64,000 bases of DNA from Phoronis australis (Eukaryota > Phoronida > Phoronidae): NCBI GenBank assembly GCA_002633005.1, contig NMRA01000146.1:491981-555980 (forward strand), given 5' to 3'. The notes below the pieces were generated by a model that ran no database searches, was not told where the DNA came from, and saw only the letters and a program-made list of their open reading frames with translations. The position numbers were made by a program, and so were the translations under genes. Below, piece after piece: positions 34,592 through 47,545 of the stretch (the first letter of the stretch is position 1; each line of letters starts with the position of its first letter).

Positions 34592-37500
34592 GTACGTTGA
34601 ATAACTCGTCAAATTGTAAGTGCATTAGCAAATTTTATACATAACGAACAAACTGCTTTCATTCTAGGGTGAGTGATGACAGGTCCTCATCTCCAGATCA
34701 AGTGCTACGACACATAGGCTTATGCATTGTGTTTAGTCCGTGCTCATTCCGTCATAGCAGTAGTGAATACGAGTGACCCAAGTTTACTTTGGCATTTGTT
34801 AGACATATTATTTAGTATCCGTTTTGCATAATAGTTGTCCACTTCTCGCTCAAAATCGTCCTCATCTTCTGATCTGCTTTGTTAAGCGATTGCAATTGAT
34901 TATCAAGGGAGCAAACGTCTTCCATCGTGGGTGGGAAACTTCGAAATAACTAATTTTTCTTTAACTTTTTAAGATTCGCGACTATTTGGCATGAAGAAGT
35001 GCTTATTGATTTAGATTTTATGGTATTCATTTCGTATTAGCTAACTGAAACGTCGAAAACTAAAAAATGCGGCATGTAAAAGGGTTGGAAGTCCGCACAG
35101 TGAAAATTTAGAATCAAGTGCCATACACATTACACTCGAATCGGACATGAAATTTAAATCGCACGCACCAACTTTGAGATCGCGTGAACGCTTTTATCTC
35201 CAGAATTATTAGGTGAATATATACACAAAACGTACCGAGAGCATGGTATATGAAGTAATATCCCACGAGACAATAATCCGCGTTGAGACCGAGAGCGAAG
35301 TTCGAGGTCGATACTCGGAATAAGGTCGAGTGGGATATTACTTCTTGTACGCGAATCGAGGTACGCTTTGTATTTATCCCATGTGCTTCGGATCCCTAAG
35401 TTTCCTGCATTTTGTCGGCATATTTTTCAAATACTTCTTCCAGACGGTCCACATGGTGGATCTCATCCTATATGCATGTACTTGCGCGATACGTTTCAAG
35501 TTTTCTCTTGTAAAAGGAACGATTTAATTCTTGAAAAGAAGTAGCAAAGATGAAAACAACGGCAACCGAGCAGTGAACTTGTAACATCTCCTGGAAATAG
35601 TTAAAAAAAGCAATATTTCATATTTTAATTTCCTAGGAATCGGAGCCTGAGTTGCTGACGATAGACTATTCAGCAATTGAAAACTGAGACATAAGTGTCT
35701 GATAATTAACAGTTTTGTTCCAGATTTTACGTTTACTGCATGGTTGCATGTCGAGTGGTAATTACACTGTTGCAACTGTGTTACTTTCAACTATATTCGG
35801 AAAGTTTGATGACCGAGCCGGCTCAGAAGATGTCGAGTCGACATTGACCTACTATTTGAACTTTCCATGCCGGAGGTCGCTGTTAAAGTAGTGCGGAGGT
35901 GAATACGGAAAACTTTGTTTCATGGCTGTATTTCCATCGACAGATTCAACGCGCGTGGGCTAAAACTGCATGAAAATCAAACCTTTAGGAAGAATTTATT
36001 TACACGAAGTTTCGACTTTTTACTATTTGCTTGCCTTTCCGGCATTTGTGTTTTTAAACTACACGTGAAATCATGGACCAAAGCATTCACCGAGGTCCTT
36101 GGCTGGCATTAGGGTCACTCACACTTAAATGACTGCATTAGGTCAAAAACTGAGCACACAAGATGGCAAACGATTGATTCGTTGTTGTTAGAGTAGGTAT
36201 ATACAGCAAAATATGCCAGGCAAGACCGTTTGCGGTTTTCTTAACATGTCAGTGGTCTTTTATTCTGTTAGTAAAAATTCCTCTCATTGTTGTGGTGTAC
36301 ACGCACATCACCAAGTGGTGGAAAGCCTTCCAGTGGAACTTAAACTCTGCTTACAGAGCTCAACATTTACTTCTGTGTGTTAAGCTTCAAGAGACCTCGA
36401 GATTTCACACCACCCAGGTAGTCAATACAGAAAGCACCTTTGTCGGACATTTCGAAACCACAATTTAGGGCAAAAGTTGATCGACAAATCTATTTTCCGA
36501 CTAGTAACATCTTACAAAGATTAACACCTAAGTATATTTTTCAAACAGCTGGTTAATCAAGTTTAAGATTTTTATTTTTCTTTCAAAAATATCTCAAATT
36601 GGCGAATCAAGCATTTTAGGGGAAACTGGGAAAAGATAGGCAATAAACTAGAAATCATGCCCAATCGTGAACAGTGAACGAGATACACCTGGCTCAATAT
36701 TAGGCTTGACCTCTGGTGATCAAGGAATGACTAAGTGCAGCAGCTGCTTAGCGATCAGTAGTATCTCGCAAAGTAGGAAAGGGTTGGCCTTTAAAAATGG
36801 TGGGGCTTATTACCCCCACTTTCCCCATACACAAATTATCAGATTTGAGTAACAGGCATTAAGAGTGAAGTACGGCTCACAGCAGGCAAAAATGCCCAGA
36901 GGGGTGATAAACCCAATGTCACCGATTTTAACCATACTATGCATTTTAGTTACCTTTGGGATGATAAACAAAACAGTAAAGTCCAATCTCATTTTACCTT
37001 GTTTAAGGGGGAGAAATCACGGAGCCTCTATTTTGGGGGTATGCCATGTAATGAACTCGCCGAAAATGCCTTATTTGCACTGCACATTAAAAAGTATCGG
37101 GGCACAAGATCATTATTTGTTTGTAATTTTTAAATAAAGCAAGTCTTCGGCTTTACAAAGATGTTAAACAATACTCATTAACTCTGCCGCTAAGTTAAAA
37201 ATTTCAGGCATAATGTATAGAGGGGTCAGAGGTTAACATAGCATTGCAATTTCGCCACATTTTGAGCCCGTATATCTCAGCTGGCACAACACTGATCAAC
37301 ACCAAACTTTTACACAAGACGTTTCTATCTTATTGCTGTTGATTAATACAATAAAATTTTCTGGCGCTGAGCATTTTTCTATACAAATTGCAAGATTGCG
37401 ACAACCACCTGAGAGGAAATTACCTTCAATACCGATACCTGCTTGGAACATTACAACACCAGTAAAGTGCATAGTTTTGATTCAAAAGTTGATTTATTAA

Positions 37501-37846
37501 TATTTAGTTAAGTTTCATTAAGTCAGGCGCAATTGTTTAAGGTATTTTTCCTTTTTAACTAAAAATCCGCGTTTTTCGTGAACCCAGTATCCAACAACAG
37601 GTGTCACTTTACTAGTGGTGGCAAAATGGTTGATCCTGACTTGCTGTGTTATCTGCTAGTATCATGGAGTGTGATGAAGTGTATGGAACCTCAAAAGAAT
37701 GTACTCTGCACATGTGTGAAATCTTGATGCGGCATAAAGTGAGTACCAAACCACCGCACCTACAGACTGTGCGGCAACTGGTTTTGGCGAGAGTCGGATA
37801 ATTTACAAATGCGTGTTCACCGGACCCGTGTCACGCCTGTGTGACT
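34592..37846. other. Stretch without recognisable genes apart from the hairpin MITE
   Basis: No frame with a known domain. A phrase ATATCTCAGCTGGCAC at about 37270 recurs inverted near 41335 with weaker similarity around it, hinting at an old dispersed repeat I could not delimit. Confidence 0.5.
35246..35350. mobile_element. 105 bp hairpin MITE
   Basis: GTATATGAAGTAATATCCCAC and its near-exact inverse GTGGGATATTACTTCTTGTAC bound a ~60-base middle rich in CGAG words. No coding capacity. The ends alone account for over a third of the element, so a transcript would fold into a hairpin. Confidence 0.75.
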
Positions 37847-38046
37847 GCGTCCAAGGCAAGGGCAAGACGCCGGGCTCATCTTGGAATTCTGTGGAAACCA
37901 TGTAGACTCTGCAAACACCCATTTCATTAGTGGTAGCTCGCGTGCCAAGCCTGAAGTGGGGATGCTGGTTGAAATGTCTAAAGTCAACTTACTTTCACAG
38001 GAACTCAACAATGTCAATGCATTTGTGTTCTTTCCTGTTGGATCTG
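37847..38046 (+). CDS. Possible exon, unknown protein
   Basis: A plus frame reads RQGQDAGLILEFCGNHVDSA, NTHFISGSSRAKPEVGMLVE and MSKVNLLSQELNNVNAFVFF, then ends PVGSG at GGATCTG|GTGAGT, a strong donor. The frame is closed upstream by TGA at about 37832, so an acceptor must lie between, perhaps GTCCAAG at 37852. The composition is convincingly protein-like, but I recognise no family. Confidence 0.35.
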
Positions 38047-39562
38047 GTGAGTACTACTACTGCTTTGTTTGAATTCGAGGTTATCACGATAGCCTTGTGG
38101 CGGTTATAGTCAGTTTTGTGGATACATGATTCGAGAACCAGTTAGCACCGCTAGAAACAACAGATGTTATTCTAATACAGTACCCTGCAATGCAAGTTAC
38201 TGGTCCTCCATTCAGGAAGATCACAAACTGTGTGACCATGCATGTACCACAAAAATGTAACAACAGTACTTATTTTTGAACATGTAGTATAGACAGAGCT
38301 TTGTATTGTACACACTGGTGAAATTTAGTAGACCTATGCTTGCATCACTGTAAACAACTGAAAACAGTCTTGTGTTCCTAAGGGCAAATCAGTGATATAC
38401 CTGCCCTGTCGCCGTTGTTGGAGTCTAGGCTATCCTAGAGTTATTCAATCCACTTACTAGTAGCGTCTTGTGTTAGTTGTAAGTTTAGTCTGAGATTATG
38501 TGCATCTAGTGGCCTGTACTTGTTGCAAGCGGAAAATGCAATTTATCTCCTTGACTTTCACTTTTCAACATCCGATATTGTTGTTATGCGTCTTCTTTTT
38601 AGTTCATTACAGGAAGTATTTTATCTATAGATATATTGATGAATTCTGTAGTTATAGCATTATAAATTCCAATTTTAACTGACAACCTGGATGCCGGAAT
38701 TTCTTTTCACTTCAGCTGTCAGTGAATTATGTAATTCTGGAAATCATAGCGTGTTGTTATGTTTTATGAGTACCAATATGTTGACATTTGTTGTCTGGAT
38801 ATGATATTCATTTGATGTCCAAAGGAATCCAATCAAACTGGCAAAAATAAATCAAGTACCCACAGTGTTTTTTCTTGTTGTACTAAGGGTCGTTTTACAT
38901 ATTACACTCCATGGGTCAAATGAATTATCTCAGCTAAAATCATTGGATCACTCAGCGGCAGACACATCTTTGTAGTGGCTGGGCTCTGCAAAGTTCTGCA
39001 AAAAGTGTATAATTCGAATGTGTTACAACCTGCTTGTCATTTTTCAGACAGTAGAGCAACAAAGCAGACCCCGCAAAAACTGCACAGGCGATGAAGACGG
39101 ATGAGCAGTTTCGGGCTGACACTACAACAGGATAAAGGTTTCTTTTCATGCTTGGCTGCCTTGAACCGCGCTGGAAAATGGTCAAATGAGGGAGATAATG
39201 AACTTGACAGTCAGTGATGTCCAGTAATACTCCGGATTTCATCTTTGTTTGAACATCATACAATTTGTTGTGTTGTCTGAGTGATTTAACCAGTTGTTAT
39301 TGATGTGATATTGTAGAAACTGAGATAAATACAAAATGCAATATAGCAACACTTGCTGTGATTTTGTCAGTAAAATTTAGGATGTTTAGTCAGTGTTCTG
39401 GTTGAAACTTTGCTGTCCAATTTATTTAAAGATGCTGGTATTTCAGTTTTCATCTTTCAAACTCATATTACACTCAATCTCACTTAACTTAAATGCGAAG
39501 CCTTATCTGAGTGTTAACTTATGTACAAGCTTAAGGAAAGGTAGTGACTTAGGCATACTTGA
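38047..39562. other. Stretch without firm genes
   Basis: A minus frame at 38952-39263 contains one hydrophobic stretch (SSVFIACAVFAGSALLLYCL) but has no splice or family support. Otherwise nothing recognised. Confidence 0.5.
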
Positions 39563-40110
39563 ACCAATTCACTGGCATCTAGATCAAAGAACACATTTAC
39601 ATATCTCGTTTTTCCATGCTACTTTGTACCACTTAACTTGATGACCAGTGTTAAACCAGATTACAGTCACATTAAATATCATTTTGACTTTAATCTGTTC
39701 CAACATTGTTTTTGCAGAATGAGAGTTATTTGTACGGTATGTGATGATGAGTTAAGAGAGGTGTCGAGGTCACCTGTATATTGAAATGTTAACATCAGGA
39801 GTGTCATGTTTGAGCCAATTCACTGGCATTTAGACATCTCGTGTTTTCCATGGTAGTTTGTATAAATTAACTAGGCAATGAATGTTAAACCAGATTCTAG
39901 TCGCATCAAATGCCACTTTTTACTTTAAAGTGGTCCAACATTGTATATACAGACTGGGGAGTTACGTGTACCGTATGGGATGAGGAGGTACATGTAAGCG
40001 AGATCACCTGTATTTTGAACAACTAACATAGGAGTCTCCTATTTGAGCCAGTCCATTAGCACTTAGATCAAATACCACATTTAGATATCTCTGATGTGAT
40101 TTTGCCTTAG
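39563..40110 (+). repeat. Diverged tandem repeat, ~235-255 bp unit, a little over two copies
   Basis: Unit starts CCAATTCACTGGCATCTAGA at about 39563, CCAATTCACTGGCATTTAGA at about 39818 and CCAGTCCATTAGCACTTAGA at about 40051. Shared words follow in the same order in the first two copies: TAAACCAGATT, ACATTGT..., TGTACxGTATGxGATGA, GGTCACCTGTAT, then the next unit. Divergence is high, so the duplication is old. Confidence 0.75.
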
Positions 40111-42906
40111 AAAGTTGGTAGTCTTGCTATTAAAGCACCTCGAAGACTAATTAGCAGTTAGAACCCAATGTGCATGAAGTTATATTTTGAACTGAGTTCC
40201 AAAGTTTATATGCTGTATATTGTTTGTCTGCTGAGACGTCATGGAAAAACATGAGCTACAATAAAATACTTGTCGTGTATTTATGGACTTCATACTAAAA
40301 GCAGCCTTTATCATCCTCACTTCTTTCACATGACCTCTGCAGTGGATCATGTTTCCAACATGAGGCATGTATATAGTCAAGGAACAGCTGATCACCTGGA
40401 ACAGGATACATGTACGTTTGCCCTCTGGAGGACTGGGAAGTAATATGAATTCACTCTTTAGACTTCTCACATCTAGTCACACACACTTATTCAAGTACGT
40501 TCCTCTGTGTCTCCCACTGCTCAGGTGAAGTATCTTCTCACTGGTAGCTGGTTCCATGTTGTCAGCCCCCATTGCTACTCGAAAGTCTCCCATTTTTCAC
40601 TTGTGTCAATCACAGCAAAATGCGCGCAGATAGCAAAATGATAACATTAGCCAGCCATACCACTTCAAAAGTGAAGTTATTGGGACACTGGCGGCTGACC
40701 AGTGGTTTTGCATTTGCCTGTAATTGCCAATGAATCTTTCACCTTGACACTGTCCTCCGCTTTCAACGCCCTGCATCAAAACCACTTGAAGATTCCTAAA
40801 GAAATGTTTGTTCAGACACACTCCACAGCTAACCCACAGTAAGCATCGTTGTAAACAGGACAGTCACAGATAAAAATGTTATGAAAATGATTTGTCGGCG
40901 GTGTTTCTTTTCGTTTTTAGCAGTGCAAATAAGATTACTGAGCTTTGTAAAACCAGTGAGCTTTGAATTTCGACTCTCGCAAAAGGTGTCATGCCAAAAC
41001 TACTGCTATTTGTGTAGTAAGTATCCTAATTCCATGACTATGAGCACTTTTTAGAAATAAAGTAGTGTACCCTCGGTGCCTAGAAAATACAAAATTTGAT
41101 GAATGATAAATTGATTCGCCGTTTGCTGGCCAAATATTAACAAATGTTCACGTTTTGTTGACGTTTGTCGGCATTACTCATTGTGGTGAAATGGCGTAAC
41201 CACCAGTCATTTTTTACTTCAAATGACATGAAATCCGTTCGCGCCAGGAAATTTTTTTGTCTTATTTTGTAGACCTAAAATAGCTCAACACACTGGTTGG
41301 CACTAAAATGTTCTGAAACCTGTGCCAGCTGAGATATCGGGATACGAATTTAGCCAATTTTGACAGTTTCAAAAATCCCTAAAAGTACTCATCTTATGCG
41401 GCTCTAAAAATAGACAAAAATTATTGAAATCTTTTAAATTTTCATGAATAAAGTAGTCGAAGGTGACACCTGATCAATAACACAGGTTCAATATTTCAAC
41501 GTTACTTCCACTGCGTAACGTAACTGTCGGAATTTTACTAAAATTTAACTACCGCCAGGCTGAAAACTTGTCGGAAACAAATAGTATCCATGGAAACCAA
41601 AAGGGGGCGTTTTGAAAAAAAATAAAGTTGGTCTGGAGTCAGTGGGGCCAATGTCATCTCACAAACAAAATATAAAGAGAATCTGTGACATAGCGTTTAT
41701 CACCCTCTGCCTGGTCTATTCGCGAACATGCTCTTAAGACTATGGTATAGCCTACATAAACAGTAAATCACATCTAACTTGCTGTCGCAAAAGTTTTGTG
41801 TGATGCCAAATACATGAAGGACTGTCATTTGCCATGCCAAAAGTCACCACTTGTAGCGTGGTCCCGAGACCAGTCAGGCGAGGTTAATACACTATATGTA
41901 TCACAAATAAACAGTTCTTCTTATACACCTTCTAAGTTATATAAAAACACCCCTTTGAATATATTCTGTACAAAACGTATCAAAAAACTTTAGCCTATTA
42001 CTTAATATCATATCAAAAATGTGACAATCTCCTCACTAGTAACTTGCAAGATCTCACTTAAAACGAGGCATTCAGAGCCCAAAACTACACATCTTTCAAC
42101 TGGTTTAAGTAACAATATAGACACATTCAATTCTTAAAGGAGGTCAAACTTAACGAAAATGAGCAGTACCCTCTTTGAATAGACTTTTCAAAATTAAGTT
42201 GCCCTAACAGACAATGTGCAATGTAGTTGTATACGTGTACATGTGATTTGAATTCCTGTCAGCAACTCGTTTTGTTTTACCAATTTAACATCACTGATTC
42301 AATATTTTGTAAAAGGTAAAATGTAAAGTTACAAAATAGCAAGCTAAGCAACTTACATGTTTGATATTTGTTTGTATATGTAAGAACTATAAAGTGATGA
42401 TAACGAAAGCCCCCATCTGGTCTTATAAGCGCTAAAAAGTCCACAGCGGCAGAGTCCATACTGCGGAACTAGTCATTCCTATGATATCATTCCCAGCTGC
42501 ATGGAGAGTACCGTTATTTCTATCATTGCAGCCATATCCACCGCAACATTCATTAGAGCAGCTTGTACTCGCTTTGCCAACCTGGCACCCACTTACACCT
42601 GGGTAAAGATTAAACAAGTAGAAAAAGTGTTTTGAACAAAAACCCAACCTGGGCAAAATCCCATGACTTAAATACTAAGAGATGAGCAAACGGTCTCCTT
42701 CTTCAAAATTCACAAAATTTCTGGGCGCAACTTATATTAGGATTAAGTCTAAAAAAGGCACCCGATATTTTGGAAAAGTTCTGATATTGTACAAATTCAT
42801 TTGACTATGGCAAAACACAAACACATATGGTTTTGAGATTGCGCAGTCCTAGTTCCGCTTTTTATGATAAAAACAAGAAATTAAATTTTAATTTGGACTC
42901 CATTAT
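40111..42906. other. Stretch without recognisable genes
   Basis: No domain-bearing frame. A minus frame at 42432-42600 is cysteine-rich (GCQVGKASTSCSNECCGGYG) and might be an old extracellular exon, but splice signals and frame support are too weak to call it. Confidence 0.5.
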
Positions 42907-44461
42907 AGGAGAATGCCACCCGATTTAATTAATCTTTTTTGCCGTCTTAATCGGTCTATATCCACATCGCCTCATATACGGTCGTCCTTACCTTGCCAAT
43001 AGATGTCGCGTTAACCTGTGAGGAATGTGAGAAAAGACGCTAGCAACGTCACTGGTTCATATGCAGAGTGAATGTCGCTACGTTGCGGTGCATCGTTCCC
43101 ACTTGTCGGACTCAAGGTAGTGAACAATGAAATGTACGCTGTAAATAGCAAGTATGAGGCCGTAAAACATCTCCGTGTCTGTGGCCTGCAGTCGACAGTG
43201 CCTGACGAAAGACGGCTTACCAAATAAATCAATACGTTCCGTTTTGTCTGAGCTTGTTCACGGCGCCTCTCTAGTATTTCTTCATAACTGTATTCATGTT
43301 CGAATTGATAGCCTGTCGGGACTGATGAGCTCTAGCTTGTCGGGATTGCGAGTTGCCATGTTGGCGTTTATTACTGAGCGTTCTGTTTCAAAATGAATTA
43401 TTCTCACCCTAACCAACTGAAACAAAGTCTGCCTCATTAGATGCAATTTTTAATGCCTTTGGAGTGTTAGTGAGTGCTAATGATTTGGGAAGCCAGCAAT
43501 GAATAAATCACTGCGTTACCAGCTTTAGGTGCAATGAAACTAATTTACGGGACACCGAGGCCGTGTGAGCTCATGCTAATTTAGTGTTTGCTGGCAGAAA
43601 CTGTTGTGAAACAACTCGATTTCCATCGCACTGCTAGGTGTTAAGGGAATCTTTATTTACGTTTACATTACTCAAATAATGATTGTCAATGATCAACTTC
43701 TGCCCTGACGGTGCTGTGGCCAAGGCGGACCCGAGTGAATTCGCGGCCCCGACGAGTAAGTAGATTTGGAGTTTCGTGGCTAATTCACCAACATTATTAC
43801 GTGCACATTACTTTGGCTCACTAGTATAGTATTTTCTTGACTCGAAATTTAGTTTCCACTGAAGTTTGGCTGGTTTATTTTCGTGATGTCTGATCAGTTT
43901 CCGAGCCACTGCCCGGGATAACTCAAGACAATCCGGCCGGCCGCGACGGGCCTGATCGGTCACCAAGCCTCTGGCCAGGATAACAAGCGTTTAGTGTTTA
44001 GAACTCAAAAAATCTAAGTCTAAACAACACTAGGTTCTCCTGTCTGTATCTCACGGAAAATACTTCAAAATTATCTCCGAACAAACCCCTAACTCTTGCT
44101 GCGGACCTTATTAGCCTGCCAAATTTGTAGCCTACGGTGTGTCCAAATACCAATAAATCCGTAAGAGCGAAACAAAACAACACGTTTTTATAAGAACGCG
44201 GTGTATTTTTAAGGGTTTTACATCGAAGTTTGATGATTTATTGGTGTTAAACGATGACTTCAAGCGATAAGCTGACACCAGTAACCCGTGTTGTGAGAAG
44301 TGCTGAACAGACTGTGTTTGAAGCCAATGACGTCATTGGATGATTTCAACACCTCCGTCTGCCGTCAGGTGTCAGGTATCGCAACCGTACGTGTCGTTAT
44401 AGAGTAGAACTACTCGATCTAAATTGATACAAATTACTTTGTTTTTGGGTGGCATGCTCCT
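42907..44461 (-). mobile_element. 1.6 kb TTAA element, copy 2
   Basis: It is the inverse of 22914-24536. The ends are AGGAGAATGCCACCC and GGGTGGCATGCTCCT. Flanks are TTAT (42903-42906) and TTAA (44462-44465), a one-base-decayed TTAA duplication. It keeps the same internal order, including the captured exon (minus strand, 43359 down to 43221) and the frame around LLVFGHTVGYKFGRL that pairs with LLVFGHTVSNKVWKK in copy 1. Confidence 0.85.
43221..43359 (-). pseudogene. Captured first exon inside the TTAA element, copy 2
   Basis: On the minus strand ATGGCAACTCGCAATCC opens the same start as copy 1. The internal frame YQFEHEYSYEEILERRREQA leads to TATTTG|GTAAGC. It lacks ~30 bases present in copy 1 and has an early stop in the ATG frame. 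Conservation of start, body and donor between copies shows that the exon belongs to the element, not to local host DNA. Confidence 0.4.
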
Positions 44462-44465
44462 TTAA

Positions 44466-46995
44466 TCAACTCATATCAAAATTCCCGGGGAAGGGCACTC
44501 AATGCTATGGGCATGGCAGGGACGGGCCACCCATATGGCGGTATTTTCAGTGTTTTGTTACAAGTTTTGGGTATTTTTTATAAATTTGATGTAAACTCTG
44601 GTGTCATTTCACATTAAATTGTTATGAAAATAGCCTAGCCAAATTTTGACCAATAGGTATATACAAAGGGTACCATTTCACCTCTTGGGGTAAACATGCG
44701 TTGCATTTTCCACTTTGAAGAAGTAAAAGCATGGGATCCGATTTGGAAGCCCGGGCCACACCCCCTACCCTAAAAAGATGATTGAGACCAACCAAACGTT
44801 TCAAAGCATAGGATGATAAAGTCTAAACGTTGTTTCTTTCAGACATTTAAAGCACACGGTTTAAGTGAGTGATTTGTGAGTACAGTTTAAACTGGAATAT
44901 TTCTAGTATACCACGAAATGTACGCATAATTGTCTAAATTGCAGGTACATTGTACATTTTCGTAGTCACAGTCTTTAACTGAAGGCAAAGGCAAAGGCGG
45001 CAAAGTCACGCCACTTCGGTCACAGAATCCAGAAGGGTGATCCCCAAATAAAAGAGTGTGATTAAGTTTATTTCAGAAATTGTGAGCTCAACTTCCCATC
45101 TGATGATCGATGATGAGTTCAAATACACTTTTGAGGGAAAGAACGGTGAATTTGGTGACAACTGCAGGTTGCCTGATCGAATAAGTCTTGCGGTCAATTT
45201 CAAAGTCCAGCAAGTGATTTAATGTACTCTTGACGAATAAATCAACAATCGCTAAAATGCGACTAATTGTCAAGAAATTTAAACGAATTAGAAATCGAAC
45301 TCAAAAGCCAAAATAATATTTTGGTTTTTTATGTTCGAAAATATTTTTGGAGCAACTATTGAATAATCTGAAATTAACTAAAAGTACATCGTGATAACAA
45401 CGTGTTGAGAGTATAGATTATGTTGAAATTCGCCCACAGAAGACTTTCGCGAGTTTTACGGACACAATCAACTAACGAAATCAATATACATGTAATATAC
45501 AGCGTAACTTACTTTTGGTGATTGTCAGTTTTTAATAAACATATGCCAAAAATTAGAAAGAACTTGAGCATGTTTTACTCAAATTTTGAGGCAACTGATA
45601 GAAAATTTGAAAGCTTTTCTGATAGTGCATATTGAAGTCTGTTTTCAACTCCGGTATATCTGTTTTACACCGGGGCTCTTGTTTCGATGGAACACCCTGT
45701 CTTTTATTGACTTATACACTCCGAAACCCTATAGTCGTCCGCCTAAGCATAAAACCGGCTTGTTGTCTTACTCACCCAATTATTCCACTTCAAAGTTATG
45801 ATCTGAATAGGACTTGATTTAACTCTCACAAATATATAGTATTCGTTGATTCAAACGTTTTCTTTTACTTAAGCCGAGTTGTTCAACTGTGCATTGGTTT
45901 TCGGCAGCCATTTTATAATGACACCTATGGTCGTCATGTGCTGCCGCCTTTTGAAAGGACAGAAAACCACACAGAAAAAGGCCAAGAAAATAGTGGAAAG
46001 TGGTTTACAGCAACTCTACTTCAACCACAAACTGTTTTACTGGTATGATATCGATTTTTAAATCGATTAAAATTGATTTAGAATTTCAGTTCTGGAAAAT
46101 AAATCACAATTGTTTTATTCCAGGCAGACCTTACTTATTTTGTATTTGTGACCTCTTTATTTGACTTTTTGCTCTTGTTGTTCTTAACATCACTTATCTC
46201 TGCTGTCCTTCTTTTTCTTTTCAGTTTCTCTTCATTCTCTGTTAACACCTTGTCAGCCAAAACAGGACTGTAAGCCTTTGAGACTTGGTCGGCTGAAGTT
46301 GATCATTGAACCTCGATACAATTGTTCTAATAAATTACCCATAATTGTATTGTTTGATTTTTTCTCATCTTTAACAGGCTTCTGCATTCATAAATAAATA
46401 AATAAATACCCAAGTTGCATTTGAATTTTATTGCTCAATCTCTTCTTTTATTTTTGATTATGTCATGCTGTGTTGTATGTAACAAATGCAATATAGTGAA
46501 ATAAAGTCAATGTTTTACTTTATTGGTGGCCATTCTCTAGCAATTCAAGTATTTTAATTTTCTTCAAATAAATTCAAAATGCTTTAACCAAAATTTTCAA
46601 CATTAATGTTGAGTTCAGTACTGTGTTTTGCAATAAAAAAACAAGTGAACAATATTTTGATGACCAAGGCGTGGGCCGAAACTGTTAAGCACCCAGCGTG
46701 TTCCATTTGTCTGCTGCGTTTTTCCTTTGGCCTAACAGAACAATCCCTGGGTTGCTTTTTGTTCCGTCTGAAGAAAATTTAATTTCGAAAATATCTTCTG
46801 AAAATGAACAAAAAAGTGCATTAGTAAAATCAACAAGTTTTTAAGTGGTCTCAAAAAAAACAGTCGGTAAATGCATTAATTTTAGTCTCAGTTCTTCCAC
46901 GCGTGTTTCTCCCGAGAGGTTAGTACCTAACGTGCAGACGAGTGTTCCAAATTGGAACGCTAAGTCCCGCGTGGCAGCGCTGCACGCGAAACAAG
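44466..46995. other. Stretch without recognisable genes; upstream region of a likely gene
   Basis: AT-rich sequence with a short ATAA repeat near 46390. The last ~130 bases (46860-46995) turn CpG-rich, as expected for the promoter/5' UTR of the exon at 46996. No TATA box was identified. Confidence 0.5.
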
Positions 46996-47029
46996 ATGGC
47001 GGACGACCTTTGGAGACTGACGACGAGAG
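46996..47029 (+). CDS. Likely first coding exon of an unidentified gene
   Basis: CGAAACAAGATGGCGGACGA is a strong animal start context. Eleven codons (MADDLWRLTTR) plus one base lead to GACGAGAG|GTAATC, a good donor. The preceding sequence is CpG-rich (CACGCG, CCCGCG, GCGCTGCACGCG), unlike its surroundings. No later exon of the gene was found in the window on this strand. The ~5 kb segment and the LINE that follow would then lie in its first intron. Too short for a family call. Confidence 0.4.
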
Positions 47030-47431
47030 GTAATCGGACTATATGTGTATATAGAACTGCAATTTGTTGGTCTCTCACATCCGCGTTAGAGATACTGTAG
47101 CAGTTGTGTATAATTGGCACCAAATTTACGTACAGTGTTTACTTATTCAATAGTTCGAGGATTTGTTTTGGGACACAATCAAAGGCAAGGTGGCACTGGG
47201 AAGGTCATTTTTCGAATTAAGCTTGCGGAAACCTAGTCCTGGGGTCATTTGAACAAACCAGTTTAAGTTAGGTTTGTGAATGGAACTCCTCAATCTGCAA
47301 TTCGAGATTGGTTACTGGACGCGACTTGCCGTTTTTTTGACTTACCTGCACGTGAGGTTTTCTGACATGATTTCTGTCTCTTATTGACTGGTTCCTGAAT
47401 GCAGTTCCACTGAGCTATAAGTTAATGTACG

Positions 47432-47545
47432 ACCGGCAGCCGCCCGCAGTGCCGACTCATAAGGCGATCCCACAGCCGACACTTCAGCCGACCCTTTAGC
47501 CGACCGGCCATCAGCCGACCACCTGGTCGGCTGTTATTTTTAGGC
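47432..47545 (+). repeat. GCCGAC-rich cluster, left
   Basis: Seven GCCGAC-like words spaced about 10-20 bases (GTGCCGACTC, CAGCCGACAC, CAGCCGACCC, TAGCCGACCG, CAGCCGACCA) end in an inverted GGTCGGCTG, giving a small dyad. Confidence 0.75.

Noticed and set aside
38952-39263. Minus frame with one possible membrane helix
   Set aside because: A single hydrophobic stretch is common by chance, and there is no acceptor, donor or family match.
37270-41345. Apparent inverted repeat pair sharing ATATCTCAGCTGGCAC and GGTGTCAC
   Set aside because: The shared words are in a different order in the two places, so they do not form TIRs of one element.
42432-42656. Cysteine-rich extracellular exon on the minus strand
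   Set aside because: Only about 35 residues look protein-like, and no clean acceptor/donor pair fits the frame.
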